64,000 nt of DNA, taken from assembly GCA_039720395.1 (NCBI GenBank), contig CM077823.1, forward strand, positions 31,082,371 to 31,146,370, in the 5' to 3' direction. The DNA comes from Liquidambar formosana. Its lineage: Eukaryota; Streptophyta; Magnoliopsida; Saxifragales; Altingiaceae. This document shows, piece by piece, positions 49,017 to 61,041 of this stretch. The translations under genes and the position numbers were made by a program. The notes beneath the pieces are model-generated. The model made no database searches. It was not told where the DNA came from and saw nothing but the letters and a program-made list of their open reading frames with translations. Each line of letters starts with the position of its first letter. The stretch's first letter is position 1.

Positions 49017-49284
49017 TGACAGAGCCATGAGAAATATTCTTTTGATAGGCAACTGAACAACTGAAATTTATATATATTTTTTATATTTATTTAAGTTATT
49101 GATGGCACATTTAATTAATTTATTAGTTTTGGCATTGATTTTTTTTTTTTTTTCCATCACAAAAATATCTTCTTTAAAAGACAATTTATATGGTCCACTT
49201 TAGAATAAATTCATATACCATTAATGAAATATTTATTTTATAGTACAAAAATATTCACGTGCAACGCACGTGTGTACTAACTAG
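46354..49284 (+). mobile_element. Helitron-like element(s), probably nested
   Basis: A TC-starting end (tctatactacctataaaaag) after A at 46353 and an end at 49284 with a 7-bp GC hairpin (cacgtgcaacgcacgtg, 49256-49272) followed by CTAG and T fit non-autonomous Helitrons, which have no inverted repeats and insert between A and T. The left-end sequence recurs at 47419 and, altered, near 47879, and a second hairpin (catgtgcaatgcacgtg) lies at 47832-47848, so at least two elements are nested or adjacent. No Rep/helicase frame is present. Confidence 0.6.
47419..47855 (+). mobile_element. Inner Helitron-like unit
   Basis: Starts tctatactacctataaaag and ends near the hairpin catgtgcaatgcacgtg; the CTAG end is degraded (gtaccca). 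Contains a (TA)n run at 47757-47799. Confidence 0.45.
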
Positions 49285-49688
49285 TATATATATAGTTGGT
49301 GATCCCAAACGTTTTTCTATTTCTCCATTCATGTACCTTTTAAAAATTTGAAAACATTAAAAAATAAAAATGAAAATAAAGTCGTTTTAAAATTAAAAAA
49401 AAATAGAAAATTAAATGACAGTGCATCCTATCCAAAGGCAACCATGCATTTGTCTTTTACTGTCCAGTTCAAGATTCTAGAAAGTTAAGTAAATGCTATC
49501 TGCTTAATGACTAAGTCCTCGATCTACCCTTCAAAACTACCAACAAGATTTATTGATAATCTGTAAGCAAGACCAAACCTTCAACCTATTGTTTTTTTCC
49601 CCCCATCCATGGCATTTGATCCATGCGCTGCATAAATTCGGCAGAAGTGATCGAAGAGCCCTTTTTTTATTCTACTGCAATTTTTCTC

Positions 49689-49696
49689 TATTTATA
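49689..49696 (+). promoter_or_regulatory. Possible TATA element of SCPL-3
   Basis: tatttata about 80 bp before the ATG at 49774, in a position comparable to the SCPL-1 motif. Position-based only. Confidence 0.25.
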
Positions 49697-51078
49697 CTGA
49701 ATTGTTGAAAAGGTGCCCACCAGCCCACCAGTATACCATTACCTGATCAGCCAAATCTGAAGAAAAAAAAAAAATGGTTTATCAAATTACGGCACCCACT
49801 GTCAGTGCGATGTTATTGCGTGTATGTCTTCTATTGGTCCTGTCCAAGATTGTTGTGTCACAGTCAATCATCAAGACCTTACCGGGCTTTCCCGGGAAAC
49901 TCCCATTCACACTTGAAACGGGGTGAGTACTCTCTTCCCTATACCTGTTTTATCTTAGCATACGGATGGAAGTAATTAATTAATTTTTCTATGGATTTTT
50001 TTTTTAAATTTTTTTTATAATGGTAATTAGATACATTGGGGTTGGGGAATTGGATGATGTGCAGCTATTCTACTACTTCATTGAGTCGGAGGGGAGTCCG
50101 AAAGACGATGCTCTCATCCTTTGGCTCACTGGCGGCCCTGGTTGTTCTGCCTTTTCCGGCCTCGTCTATGAAATTGGTATTTTTTTTTGTCTTTTTTTCC
50201 CTTCTTTTCTCACCCTCAAACACCCTTTTTCTCTTTCAATAATACAGCCACCTTCAAGCATTTTCGTTATTTGGCAGGTGATTGTTTGTGGGCTAGTTGA
50301 CCTTTTTTCTTTTCTTTTTGTTTTGATCCTTTTCATTGCTGCGGAGTGGTTGACTCATTAGTCTCATAGTTCACCCATACGACATCGCACAAGGTTTTAA
50401 TTGATTATAATTGTGCGTGATTGTTATGGATGATTTGAATTATTGTGCAATATCACAGACATGACCCAAACCACTAGGTTTTTTTTTTTGGGGGGGGATT
50501 ACAAATCCAACCCATTATCTTGATACTTTGTTTGGAGAAGTTTAAATTGAATACGGGTGGTGGAGACATTGATAAGAATGCTCGTGTTAATTAATGAAAA
50601 TATTTATTGTGTGTGCTCGGTAGTGTGTGGACACTAGAATTAACCACCCCACATGATCCATCAGCACGTGTGAATGTGAGTAACAGATGCACTGAGCCAA
50701 TAATTTTTTATGTTAATTAACTGTTTTTTTTTTTAGGCAGTCACAACTCACAACTATTTTAATTGGCAAAAATAAAAAAAAAAGAAAAAAAAAGGGGTCA
50801 CAACTGGTTTTTTCAAACAAAAGTAACGCTATTCTAAATTGTGATCATTTGACATCGAAAGTCTTTTTTTCTTTCTTGTTTTTTTTTCCCCCTTCAAAAG
50901 GGTTTGGATTGAATTAAATTAGAAATACCTTAAGAAATGATGATTGGAAGAGTTTTCATTCTCTCTCTCTATCTGTTTTTTTTGTTTTTGTTTTTTTTTT
51001 TTTTTTCCTCTCTCTCTTGGGTAATAGTATGAAACAATCCAAAGACAATACCTTGCCCCACCTCGTGACATTAGCAGT

Positions 51079-51309
51079 TTAGCACAGTGCAATGACAGCT
51101 TTGGCAATGGCCAGATCAGTTGAAAAGATAAATTGTTGGCCAATGTGACTTCTAAGCCCACATCCAGCATCTTCACAAGTAATAGGATATTTGCGACAAA
51201 GCAAGCTCAAATCTTGAATCAAGTTGATACCGAATAAATGCCTAACCTTATTTGTTTCCATTGCAGACATCATGAGATCGCACTGCAGGTTTGTGCCACA
51301 TGAAAACAA
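51079..51309 (-). other. Open frame of unknown origin in SCPL-3 intron 2
   Basis: A 76-codon minus-strand frame in an otherwise AT-rich intron, with non-repetitive, protein-like composition (for example CRKYPITCEDAGCGLR and FSTDLAIAKAVIAL). I do not recognise a family. It may be a fragment of a captured gene or chance. Confidence 0.2.
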
Positions 51310-52214
51310 AGTGATTTTTCTCTACCGAAATACCCTTGATATGCTTCTATTATACTATTGTACGTGTAGGTCCATTGAAATTCGACTACACTAAGTCCAG
51401 TGAGAAATCACCAACGTTTTCGTTGAACCCGTACTCATGGACAAAGGTGTGAGACTTAGGCCTCCTATATACTTCTGGGGTTATTTATTTATTTATTTAT
51501 TTGAAATGTAAGTTTTGAAATCAATTTATGGTAAGACCTCTATTTAGTCGTGTTATCGAAAAATGGTGACTCTTTCAGGTTGCAAACATAATATTTTTGG
51601 ATTCACCCGTTGGCACGGGATTTTCATATGCAAAAACTTCGGAAGGTTATAACACCGGAGATAGAGTATCAGCAGCAGATATCTATCAGTTTCTTAGGAA
51701 GGTAAGAGCAAAAACTCATGAAATATTAGGGGTAAATTACAAAAAATTTACTACCCTATTTTGGTGTAACGATTTCGGGAATGGCCTCTGCTTCATTGCC
51801 TATCCTTGTAGTGCTTCATATTTGACTCACCAGCAGCAGTCCAGCACCATGGTTATTTATTTGTTTATTTTTGTTAGGCCATGGATTTTACCACACTATT
51901 CTTGCACATACCCACATACTAGGTTTTTTTTTTTTTTTTTTTTGATAGACACATACTAGTTGGTTTAAGAACACACACTTTGAAAAATGGAACCTAATGT
52001 AAAATTTGTTTATTCTTTTGCGCTATGATGTAGTGGCTTATGAAACACCCCCAATTTCTCAAAAATCAACTCTACATTGCTGGCGATTCATATTCAGGCA
52101 TGATTGTTCCCATCGTAGTTCAAGAAATATCAGATGGTAATCTACATTCATGAAGACCAGCTTTTATGTTTGATTGATATACCCACCATTAACTTGGTGA
52201 AAGTTTTGGATGGT

Positions 52215-52218
<4 letters not shown>

Positions 52219-52261
<43 letters not shown>
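52219..52261. repeat. (TA)n microsatellite
   Basis: About 21 TA units in SCPL-3 intron 5. Confidence 0.9.
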
Positions 52262-52264
<3 letters not shown>

Positions 52265-53350
52265 TGATATCTACTCCTAAGTAAATTAATATCTCATGAT
52301 TCAAATGAAACCAAGTTCTACTGCGTTGAGCTACTGCTCGCAAAAGCTTGGTATTTATTAATTTATTTTAAATATTTCATAATAGGTAATGAAGTCGGAC
52401 TTGAGCCACCAATGAATCTCCAGGTACATGTTCTAATTTTAGAACCCGAATCGCTCAACTTGCTTTGAGTTCAATCCTATTCTTCCTCAAAGCCTTATGG
52501 GTTTGATCTTTGTGAATAATGGTTGTATTTCTTATATATTCATTGAATTGAACTCAGGCATACGTGCTTGGCAACCCTAGCAGCGGATACCCATAGCTAC
52601 CTGAATTTTAGAATTCCATATGCTCACCGAGTGGCACTTATATCAGATGAACTCTATGAGGTGATTCAGTACTTTCCGCCCCATTTTCCTGAGCCTTTAG
52701 CCTTCCCCAAACTTAATTTGCCACTAGTCATATATAAAATCCAAATTTGGAAATATTTTTACCCTGCAATGACCCATTACAGTGAGTACTTTCTTGTTTC
52801 AAATATAAATATAAATATTGAATTTTTTTCAGTTAAACTAGACGAAAATTAAGTTGCAGAATTTACTGTTTTAATATCACATCACTTTTATTTTTACATA
52901 TAACTTGAATCCACCGATTTTCATTTATTTATTATTTTTTTAAATTCATTGGTCTTTTATAACAAAACAAAATTATTGACAAATTCGTAATGTTTCATGT
53001 ATTTGAAGTCAACTAAAAGTAGTTGCAATGGCGAGTATATAAATGTAGATCAAAGCAATGCAGTGTGTATAAAAAATCTTCAACTTGTCATGGAGGTGAG
53101 TGAAATTTGAACACTTTTGAATTGGTTTTCACAAGACAAAGTTTTAGTAGGCAATGAGATTAATGATTTACCATTTCAAATTTGTAGTGCATTAAGAAAA
53201 TAGATACCGCACAAATATTGGAACCAGTTGTGTGGTACTTTGTCCCCAAAACCAAGCGGATTGAAATGGGACCGACGCTTTCGAGAAGACAGTTCCATAG
53301 ATTTCCTTGTTTCACCTCCTCAAGTTCATAAACTTTGGTGTCGGGTAAAC

Positions 53351-53381
<31 letters not shown>

Positions 53382-53608
53382 ACATTTCTTTTCTTGCTTA
53401 GCAAGGAGATGGCTTTTATGCTTTAAATTTACAAACTTGTGAAATTCATTAACGAGCTTATTTCTTTTGTAGGAATATGATTATTTGTTCTCCTACATTT
53501 GGGCTAATGAAAAAACTGTCCAAAATGCACTTCATATTCGAGAGGTATTTTAAGTGCAAACTGTGATGTAGATATAACAAGATCTAAATTTTTTTTTTTT
53601 GGGGGGGG

Positions 53609-53766
53609 GGGGGAATTATAGATTGGTCTAGCTACAGGTAAACAATTTGACATCAATTCAAATGACTACTAACTTCATAATAAATTACTACTAACTTAAC
53701 TACAAATAATTAACTACTAACTATAATTATTTGATCGTAGCCGAACTAATTATCTGTAATTCCCCC
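53609..53766. mobile_element. GGGGGAATT-type MITE in SCPL-3 intron 10
   Basis: Left gggggaattatagattggtc, right ctaattatctgtaattcccc. The left end merges with a run of 13 G. Same family as 39233-39397 but a different intron, so an independent insertion. Confidence 0.6.
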
Positions 53767-54370
53767 TTTTGTTCTTTTGTTGTTTTTGTTTTTTAATTAG
53801 CAACATTTATATTTGTAATCAGGGAACAATAAAGGAATGGGTGAGATGCAATAAGAGCTTATCTTACACATATGATTTCACAAGTATTGTTGATTATCAT
53901 CGAAACCTCATCAAGAAAGGCTATCGAGTTCTGGTTTACAGGTGACTTCTTACAACTCTTCTCTCTGTTCTTCCCATTTTACAGGTGACTTCTTACAACT
54001 CTTCTCTCTGTTCTTCCCATTTTGTACTAACTTGTTTGAACCACCTGGGAACAGTGCCACAAGGGGTCAGCTATCTGGTGACATATCCCCGATGACCAGC
54101 ACCAAAAATTTCTGCACCAATTTTGGTCATTGTACTATAGAGAGTACAAAGACATACCTTTTCCAAATCATTGACAAATAAACCTCCGAAAAGTGATCGA
54201 CTTGGGAAATTATATATGTATATTGCCAATTTTACTTCCAATAAAACACTTTAAGAATGTTACAAAACAAATTTTATTTCTATGGAAAATTACAGTTTCA
54301 CCACATAACTTACACCTCAAAACAGTTTGCACCATTTTCTTTTTTTTCAAATATTTTAACCTCCTCATGG

Positions 54371-55512
54371 TAGGGGTGTAAAATGGGCTGGGTTGCTTTT
54401 CATGCAGACTGGATTGGACTCCAATGGGTCTAGTCGGGTTTTAGTAAGGTCCGGATATTGTAATACCTTCAAGTAATCTCTTCACCTCACTAATTTTAAT
54501 TTTTTTAAGATTTAAGAAAATAGAAAGGTTTTTATGAAAAATGGCCATGTAGTCCACTCGACAACATCATTTTGAACAACTTTGCAAAAGAAAATTTTTC
54601 CAAAATCTATCATTTAAGTAGATTTTTTGGGCAATTTATAGTATCTATTTCATTTTTTACCAAAAAAAATCTACTTTAAACTATAGATTTTGGAAAAACT
54701 TTTTTCTGCAAAGTTGTTCAAAATAATGTTTTTTAGTGAACTACGTGGTTGCTTTTCATAAAAACCTTTTATATGTTTTTAAAACTTTTAAAAATTAAAA
54801 TTAATGGGGTAAGAAAATCACTTGAAGGAGTTGCAATATTTGGACCATTTTAGTATTATTCAGGCTGGGTTCAGACTAGGCCAAAGAAAAAAACCTAAGC
54901 TTGAGACCAATCTTGGGATTAAGACGTGCTTCGAGCTTATGTCAGACCTCGGTCTGGGCTTAATTTGGGTTAACTTCTTCTTTATGGTTTCTTTATTAAA
55001 TAACATTTAAACTCTATAAATTTTATGTACGTAAAATATTTATAAATTTTAAAACATTTGCAAATATCATATCAATGTTTATATGGTTTAATAACTTTTA
55101 TAATTTTTAATTTTTAATAAAACATTTGCAAATGGTTCATTGGCTAAATTATATCTATTCTATTAATTGAGAAATAAAAATAAAAAACATAAATATAATC
55201 GTTAAGTGTTGTTTCCTTGTTTGTTTCTAACATTTGTAAATTTTATTTCATCATTTTTTAAACTAATATGAATCTAGCGATAAATATAACTCATATAGTC
55301 GTATAAAAATAATGTAATATTTACTATAAAATGCGTTAACTTTGAGCTAGGCCATTGGGCTGGGCTGGGCTAAAGATCCCAAAGCCAAGCCCGTCCACCT
55401 TTAAGACTGGGCTAGGGTTGGGCCTAAACAAGCTCCAGATTAGGCTTAGCCCAATTTTTTCAAACGGGCTAAGGTGAGCCATGGGTGATGAGCTAATTTT
55501 GCACCCATATCT
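54371..55512. mobile_element. hAT-like GGGCT-rich element hosting a foldback MITE
   Basis: Left end taggggtgtaaaatgggctg and right end agctaattttgcacccata are inverted. The right part contains gggctgggctgggc. The third foldback MITE (54447-54847) lies inside. In SCPL-3 intron 11. No clear 8-bp duplication remains. Confidence 0.55.
54447..54847. mobile_element. Mutator-like foldback MITE, copy 3 (diverged)
   Basis: About 400 bp with long arms sharing ttttgaacaactttgcaaaa and the matching inverse ctgcaaagttgttcaaaata with copies 1 and 2. Ends have diverged (ggtccggatattg / caatatttggacc). ttttagta occurs on both sides (54439-54446 and 54848-54855), consistent with a duplication of 8-9 bp. Confidence 0.75.
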
Positions 55513-56439
55513 TTACATTTGAAAAAAACGGTACATTACACCAACGGTTTGTTTTTTGATGGATAATGGTTGTACATAACCCAATCCTAATATTTTTAGA
55601 GCAATATTAAGGGATCAAACACGAGGGATCAAAGCATTTGAAAATAAACTTAGAGGGGGTGCAATGTATTTTCAAGTAAAAGTTAAGGGGGTAAAACTGT
55701 AATTTTCTCTTAACCCCTTTTAATATCAACAAATGGATATCAATGCTTCTCTTTGAATTAGAGAAAATCCGAGATCACTTAATCACTTAAAAAGCGTGGC
55801 AAATGCCCAAATTACCATCACGCCATTACTCATTCACCCCCTTTTTTTTAGGCCTTAGGAGAAGCAAAATAAGTATTTTTAAGGTGCAAATAAGCTAATA
55901 TAGCAGCGGATGAATCGACTAATATTGAGCATTTTGTCTCTTTATGTTGCCTTTGGGATTCGTTTCATTTTGGTAGTGTTTGAATAGACCCTCATGAAAT
56001 GCTAGACGAGTGATGACCCCATCGAAGACGTATAAACTCTTTTATTCTCCAATGAATTTATTATGTTACCGACAAAGAGATGCGAATCAAAGGATGGCCT
56101 AGTAATGACTCATGTGATGCATATAATACAAATAACCTTCATTCCGTTTTGCAACTCGAAACCCACTATTGCTAAATGTTATAAAATAAAATAAAAAATG
56201 TTAGAGAGTGTCTCATGTTTGAATTTTCCAATTTTGATTTTCTCAATGCAAAGTTTTTTCTCATTCTACAGCGGTGATCACGATATGGTTGTCCCATATT
56301 TGGATACACAAGCATGGATAGAGTCTTTGAATTTGACTATTGCCGATGATTGGCAACCATGGTTCGTCGATGGTCAAGTCGCAGGGTTAGTTGGTTCCTA
56401 AAATTTTTATAATTTTTGCAATATATATATATATATATT

Positions 56440-56705
56440 CTCCCTCCAGTTCCTATTTAATTGGCTTACTTTTCATTTTGGGATGTTCAAAAATTATTGT
56501 CACATTCAAAAAGTCAATGATTCTTTTTGTTTGATTTTCTAAACTACTCCTTAAAAATGTATTTTCTCTCTTTCCAATGGTTTGTACACGTGAGGGCAAA
56601 ATTGAAAATTTAAAACATAAGTATTGATTTAAAAGCATTTAACAGACTTACCTGAAAAAAGCGTATTTTTTCAAAAGAGATAGTCAATAAGAACGAAGGG
56701 AGTAT
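56440..56705. mobile_element. Stowaway-like MITE in SCPL-3 intron 12
   Basis: About 265 bp; left tattctccctccagttccta and right aagaacgaagggagtatatt are inverted repeats with TA at the edges, as for Stowaway elements. Confidence 0.65.
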
Positions 56706-57040
56706 ATTTTTTTTTTAGTTCAATTCTATTATACCATCCATCAAATTAACTCACAGCTATATACCCCCACCATATGTGGCTGATGAAGAAAGGAGGACAT
56801 TTTGGTCATTATGTATGACATAAAAAAAATATAACAAATAGCCACATTTTGTGGATGATTAACGGTGGTCAGTGGATGATATTGATAGGATGAAGCAGCA
56901 TTTTTTGTTTCAATTTCAAATTATTGATAATTCAAAAGTTCGCTACTATATATCTAACCATTATACTATCAATTGTTTAATGTAGATATGTAACGACATA
57001 TTCAGAAAATAAATACTCTATGACATTTACAACTGTGAAG

Positions 57041-57145
57041 GCAAGGAGCTCCAACCACCCTTTTTTTTTTTTTTTTTTGTTTTCTTTTTCCTTGATGTAA
57101 AGTACGTAGTGACCAAAGTAACTAATATTCTTTTGGCTTGTACAG
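57041..57145 (+). other. GC-AG intron 13 of SCPL-3
   Basis: Donor AAG/gcaagg, acceptor tacag. Same position and class as SCPL-2 intron 13. Confidence 0.8.
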
Positions 57146-57769
57146 GGTGGGGGTCACACAGCTCCGGAGTACAAACCCAAGGAATGCCTTGCCATGATCT
57201 ATAGGTGGTTGGCTCATTACGCTCTCTAGTTACCAATGGCAGTCCTAGATTAATTCAAATAGGATGTTTTCGGCCTTATCTATATATATATATATATATA
57301 TTCGAAATCATCCTTTATTGAGTGAGTTTTTTCTTCTTGAGGTCTTTTCGTATTTGTTTGTATTGGTGTAATCGAAGCAATATATGAACTTAACAATCTT
57401 TCACCAACAACAACAAAAAATAGAACTAGTCAAAAATAAATAAATAAACGGAGAAATGACAGCCAACTAAAGGCATGCCACAAGCTTCCTAAAAAACCGC
57501 CCGTAAAGAAATTTTTTTGTAGTCGATCTCGCTGCACTTGATCTATGTATTTAAGAGATAAGAGATAAGACTGTTAAGTTCTAACCTAAGAGCTCAAACT
57601 ATTAGTGGAGAATGTAAACAAGTATATGAAATCATGTCAAATCCAATATTTTGACAATCTAGGATGTGATATTTTTCTAGTACCTCATCACGTGCAAACT
57701 TAACACATAGAAATAGATCTTTCACATGGAAAACAAAAATGGACTCACGAATGAAACAATCAAGGAATG

Positions 57770-58021
57770 TTAAGTGTGCATTTGGCACACTGATTGGGTC
57801 GGTCCAAAAGGTTTTTTTAGAGCTAAAAGTCATTTTATATATTTTATGGGTATTTTGTAGGCCATTTAAAATACCTTTTACATTTCTTCCAAAAGGCATA
57901 TTGACAAAATCTATCAATGGTAACTTTTCATAATCCCAATTGCAAAAAGACAAAAGGCTCTCAAATGAAAATAAGAAAAAAATGCTAAATTTATCTTTAG
58001 TTGTGCCCCAAATGCACACTA
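57770..58021. mobile_element. MITE with TTAAGTGTGCATTTGG ends
   Basis: ttaagtgtgcatttggcaca at the left and gccccaaatgcacactaa at the right are inverted. About 250 bp, non-coding. TTA/TAA at the edges would fit a PIF/Harbinger target, but this is not certain. Confidence 0.55.
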
Positions 58022-58365
58022 AGTCTCTAACTTGAAAGCCTAGTGGCTTACTTTTGTGGATAATACAGTGATCAAAGCTTAATGAAACTCAAGGAAAAGT
58101 TTTATTATAACTAATAGGGTATCCTAAACTATAGAGTTACGGAGTTAAAAAAATCTTTTGATAAGGTTATTATTAAACCCAACTTTCTAATAGGTGTTTA
58201 GCTAATTTTCCCAAAAATATTACTGAATATTCGTACGTTGAGACATGATTGCTTAATTGAGGGGATCCTTTTACAATACTAGGGTGAGGAACGTGCTACG
58301 CATGTGCTTAATGTTATTTACCCGTTGGTCATGTTATATTTAGGCTTTCAAAGGTAATGCTATAT

Positions 58366-58835
58366 GTTACATTATTGCTTGTTAACTTGCTACAAATTGA
58401 CTATCAACATGATACACATTGACTACCAACTCTGTATCACTGCAATACCTATAATGCCCTTTTAAAAAAAAGGCACATGTGTGGAAAAAAAGGGCAAATC
58501 CGTTATTATACTGTAGATGAACAATGCATCTACAGTAACATTACTAATTGTTAACTTGCTACAAATTGACTATCAACATGATACAAATCGACTACCAACT
58601 TGTATCACTGCAATACCTATAATACCCTTTAGAAAAAACACATCTGTGGGGGAAAAAAAGGCAAATGCGTCATTTTACTGTAGTTGAATAGTGCATGTAC
58701 AGTAAACAAGCCTAGCTTCTTGCTTGTCAACTTGCTACAAATTGACTACCAACTTGGTATCATTGCCATACCTATAATAAACAAGGGCAAACCTGTCATT
58801 TTAATCTATATGAACAGTGTTTCTATAATAAACAG
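58366..58835 (+). repeat. Three tandem units of about 170-180 bp
   Basis: Each unit begins near ttgtt(a)acttgctacaaatt and includes ttgactatcaacatgata(c), tatcactgcaatacctataa and a tgaacagtg-type end. Units start near 58379, 58549 and 58725. The third is shorter and more diverged. Confidence 0.75.
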
Positions 58836-58939
58836 CCTTATTCTCTTTATTATAGAGTAAATCTCAAGCTCTCAGCCAACTAGCTATCATAGCTTGCTGT
58901 ATGTGAATGATCAACCACCTTTATTTCATTTATTTTCAG

Positions 58940-59086
58940 AATTACATATAGATCGGGTTACTAGTAAACAATAAGATTTTTAAAGTCATTTTTAGTTAAG
59001 TTAGTAGTCATTTACTAATAAATTAGCAATTATTTGTATTGAACCATAATTGTTTGCCCATAGTCAGATCTGTTTGTAATTCCCCT
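58940..59086. mobile_element. GGGGGAATT-type MITE
   Basis: Family core ttaagttagtagtcatttac and right end cagatctgtttgtaattccc. Left end eroded. Confidence 0.45.
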
Positions 59087-59092
59087 AGTGTT

Positions 59093-59233
59093 AGGTAATT
59101 ATAGATTGGTTGCAAAAAATAATTACAGTTTTCGTAGTCATTCTTAATTAAGTTTACTTGCCATTTATTATTTAGTATTTATTTTATTGACGTGTAATTA
59201 TTTACCGTTGTCGAACCAACCTATAATTCCCCT
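59093..59233. mobile_element. GGGGGAATT-type MITE, adjacent copy
   Basis: Directly follows the copy at 58940-59086. Ends aggtaattatagattggttg / cgaaccaacctataattccc are inverted. Confidence 0.5.
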
Positions 59234-60337
59234 CGTATATTTTTTGACCCACAACAATGAACAAACATAACAAGATGAGGCAATAACCAACAAATGATGC
59301 CAAGAAAAAAATGGTGACGCAGCGGTCATCTCTACCACTATCCCATGCTTCTATGCAGATCCGAGTCGTCCAATTTGTTGTGACGAAGAGATTGGTTCTC
59401 CTAAGACATTTGGATTGCACAGCACCAAATCTAAACTCCCTCTCAAGTCCGGAATAGACCAACAATTTGGTTCTTACAATGTAATGTAATGTACTGTTGG
59501 GGCAAATCAACATATACTGATATTATTAACATGAATACCATGCATTGAGGGTTGTAAATTTGATTCATATGTAGATGATACATGTCAAAAATATAGTTGA
59601 TCCGTAATAATCGAAAAATTGTTTTATTTATAGATGTCCATAAATGATTGATTGTTATAGATTAAAAAATGTTAATTTTGAATCGAATAACAATCAATCT
59701 CGGATTAACTTGATTTTTGAGATGGATAATCACCTACACGATGAAGAAGACTATCTAATCCAACATTTGATTTCAAGTACACTTGATATTAAGAAAGACT
59801 ATATATATTCAATCAAAGAAGTAGCTTAAAAAATAGATGTCATGCACAAAGTTGACTGTTTGACGAATTCATGGCATATATCCTTTCTTTGGGCATTTGG
59901 ATCTATAACTAAGGAACGATGTTGTGTCGTGTAATCTTTAACATCCAACGAGGATGGCATCTTTACTCAATATCTCATAATTGGGGTTTTTTTAACAACA
60001 CTACGTTCTTTTATTATAAAGGGAATTTTGATCAAAATCCCTATGTATAAGACTCATTTTACAATAGACCCCAAAACAAAATAGGTTTTACTGAAACCCC
60101 CTTTTGATACTGTACGAACTAAAACACCCTTGATTTTAAAACATCTAATAATTTACATACGTGCCATTTTACTCCCCACTCGAAAATTAGGGATTTTCAA
60201 CCATTTTTTTCGACAACGTTATACAAGAAGAAACCAAACGAAAAATACACTTCCTAAACAGCGATAAACCCCATGGCTACCATCTTCTTCTTCTTCTTTT
60301 TATCTCCAACTCCAAACTCCAGATCTGCAAATTTTTC

Positions 60338-60342
<5 letters not shown>

Positions 60343-60367
<25 letters not shown>
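60343..60367. repeat. (GT)n microsatellite
   Basis: About 12 GT units in the spacer after SCPL-3. Confidence 0.85.
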
Positions 60368-60368
<1 letters not shown>

Positions 60369-61041
60369 ACGAGAAGGTAAATAGTTGTTTGGAAGTTTTT
60401 GGTCTTTTTTTACATATGTACTGACAAAAAAATCATCAATAGCAAAGTGTTAATATTGTTTATGGATAATTCTGATTTGTTAGATAGTAAAACACAATCC
60501 TTTGTTTATCTTAAAGCATTGCAACAGAATCACTTTACCGTTACTAGTGTATTTGAATGGCAACTAGTATCAAATTGTACCAATTTGTTTATGTAACAGT
60601 ATCACTTTACTGTTGGTAAGTTAGTTTGAGCAATAATATCACTTTATTGTTGGTATTTAGTTTGTGTAACAGTATCACTTTATTGTTGGCTTACTATTGT
60701 GTGCTTTGAAAAAATTATATAGATAACAGTACCAATTTACTATTGTGTGTTTTAAAAAATTTATACATTACATAGCAACAGAATATTGTTGTCTTTGAAA
60801 AAATATAAAAAAACACTACAATAGCAGTCCCCAAAAAATGACAATATCTGAAATTGCAACCAAAGACACAAAAAGAAAAAAGCAAAAAAAAAAAAAAATG
60901 GAGAGTAGATCTAGAGTTGGGAGATGAAAAGAAGAAGAAGACGAAGAAGAAGAAGAAGAAGACGAAGAAGAAATAGAGGAAGAGCCGTCGTTAGAGAAGG
61001 TCTAGTCATGGCCTTAATGAACAGCTGCTAGAGAAAGAAAT

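Larger units (their letters stand above)
44730..49773. other. Spacer between SCPL-2 and SCPL-3
   Basis: No gene. Holds a (TA)n run (45129-45170), a block (45330-45375) resembling the inverted-repeat edge at 27190, a Stowaway-like piece (about 45385-45655) and a set of Helitron-like termini (46354-49284). Short minus-strand frames at 46782-47185 are low-complexity. Confidence 0.6.
49774..57229 (+). pseudogene. SCPL-3: serine carboxypeptidase-like acyltransferase gene with two frameshifts
   Basis: Exons: 49774-49922, 50031-50176, 51370-51446, 51579-51701, 52034-52136, 52386-52423, 52558-52660, 53009-53095, 53188-53344, 53473-53544, 53823-53941, 56272-56385, 56986-57040, 57146-57229. Exon 7 is 103 nt against 102 in both other copies: one extra base near 52585 shifts the frame and brings TAG at 52594-52596. 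Exon 9 is 157 nt against 156 in the three other copies, with an extra base near 53233-53238, and if read from its own start meets TAA at 53329-53331. The two +1 shifts do not cancel. The rest is well kept: signal peptide [70 protein letters not shown] is the commoner family form, against DAPVG in SCPL-1 and SCPL-2. Intron 13 uses a GC donor. It is the most compact copy (7.5 kb). Confidence 0.9.

Noticed and set aside
57594..58019. 141-codon minus-strand frame
   Set aside because: More than half of it lies in the MITE at 57770-58021; no recognisable motif.
59202..59513. 103-codon minus-strand frame
   Set aside because: Its end runs into a MITE and the product has no family signature.
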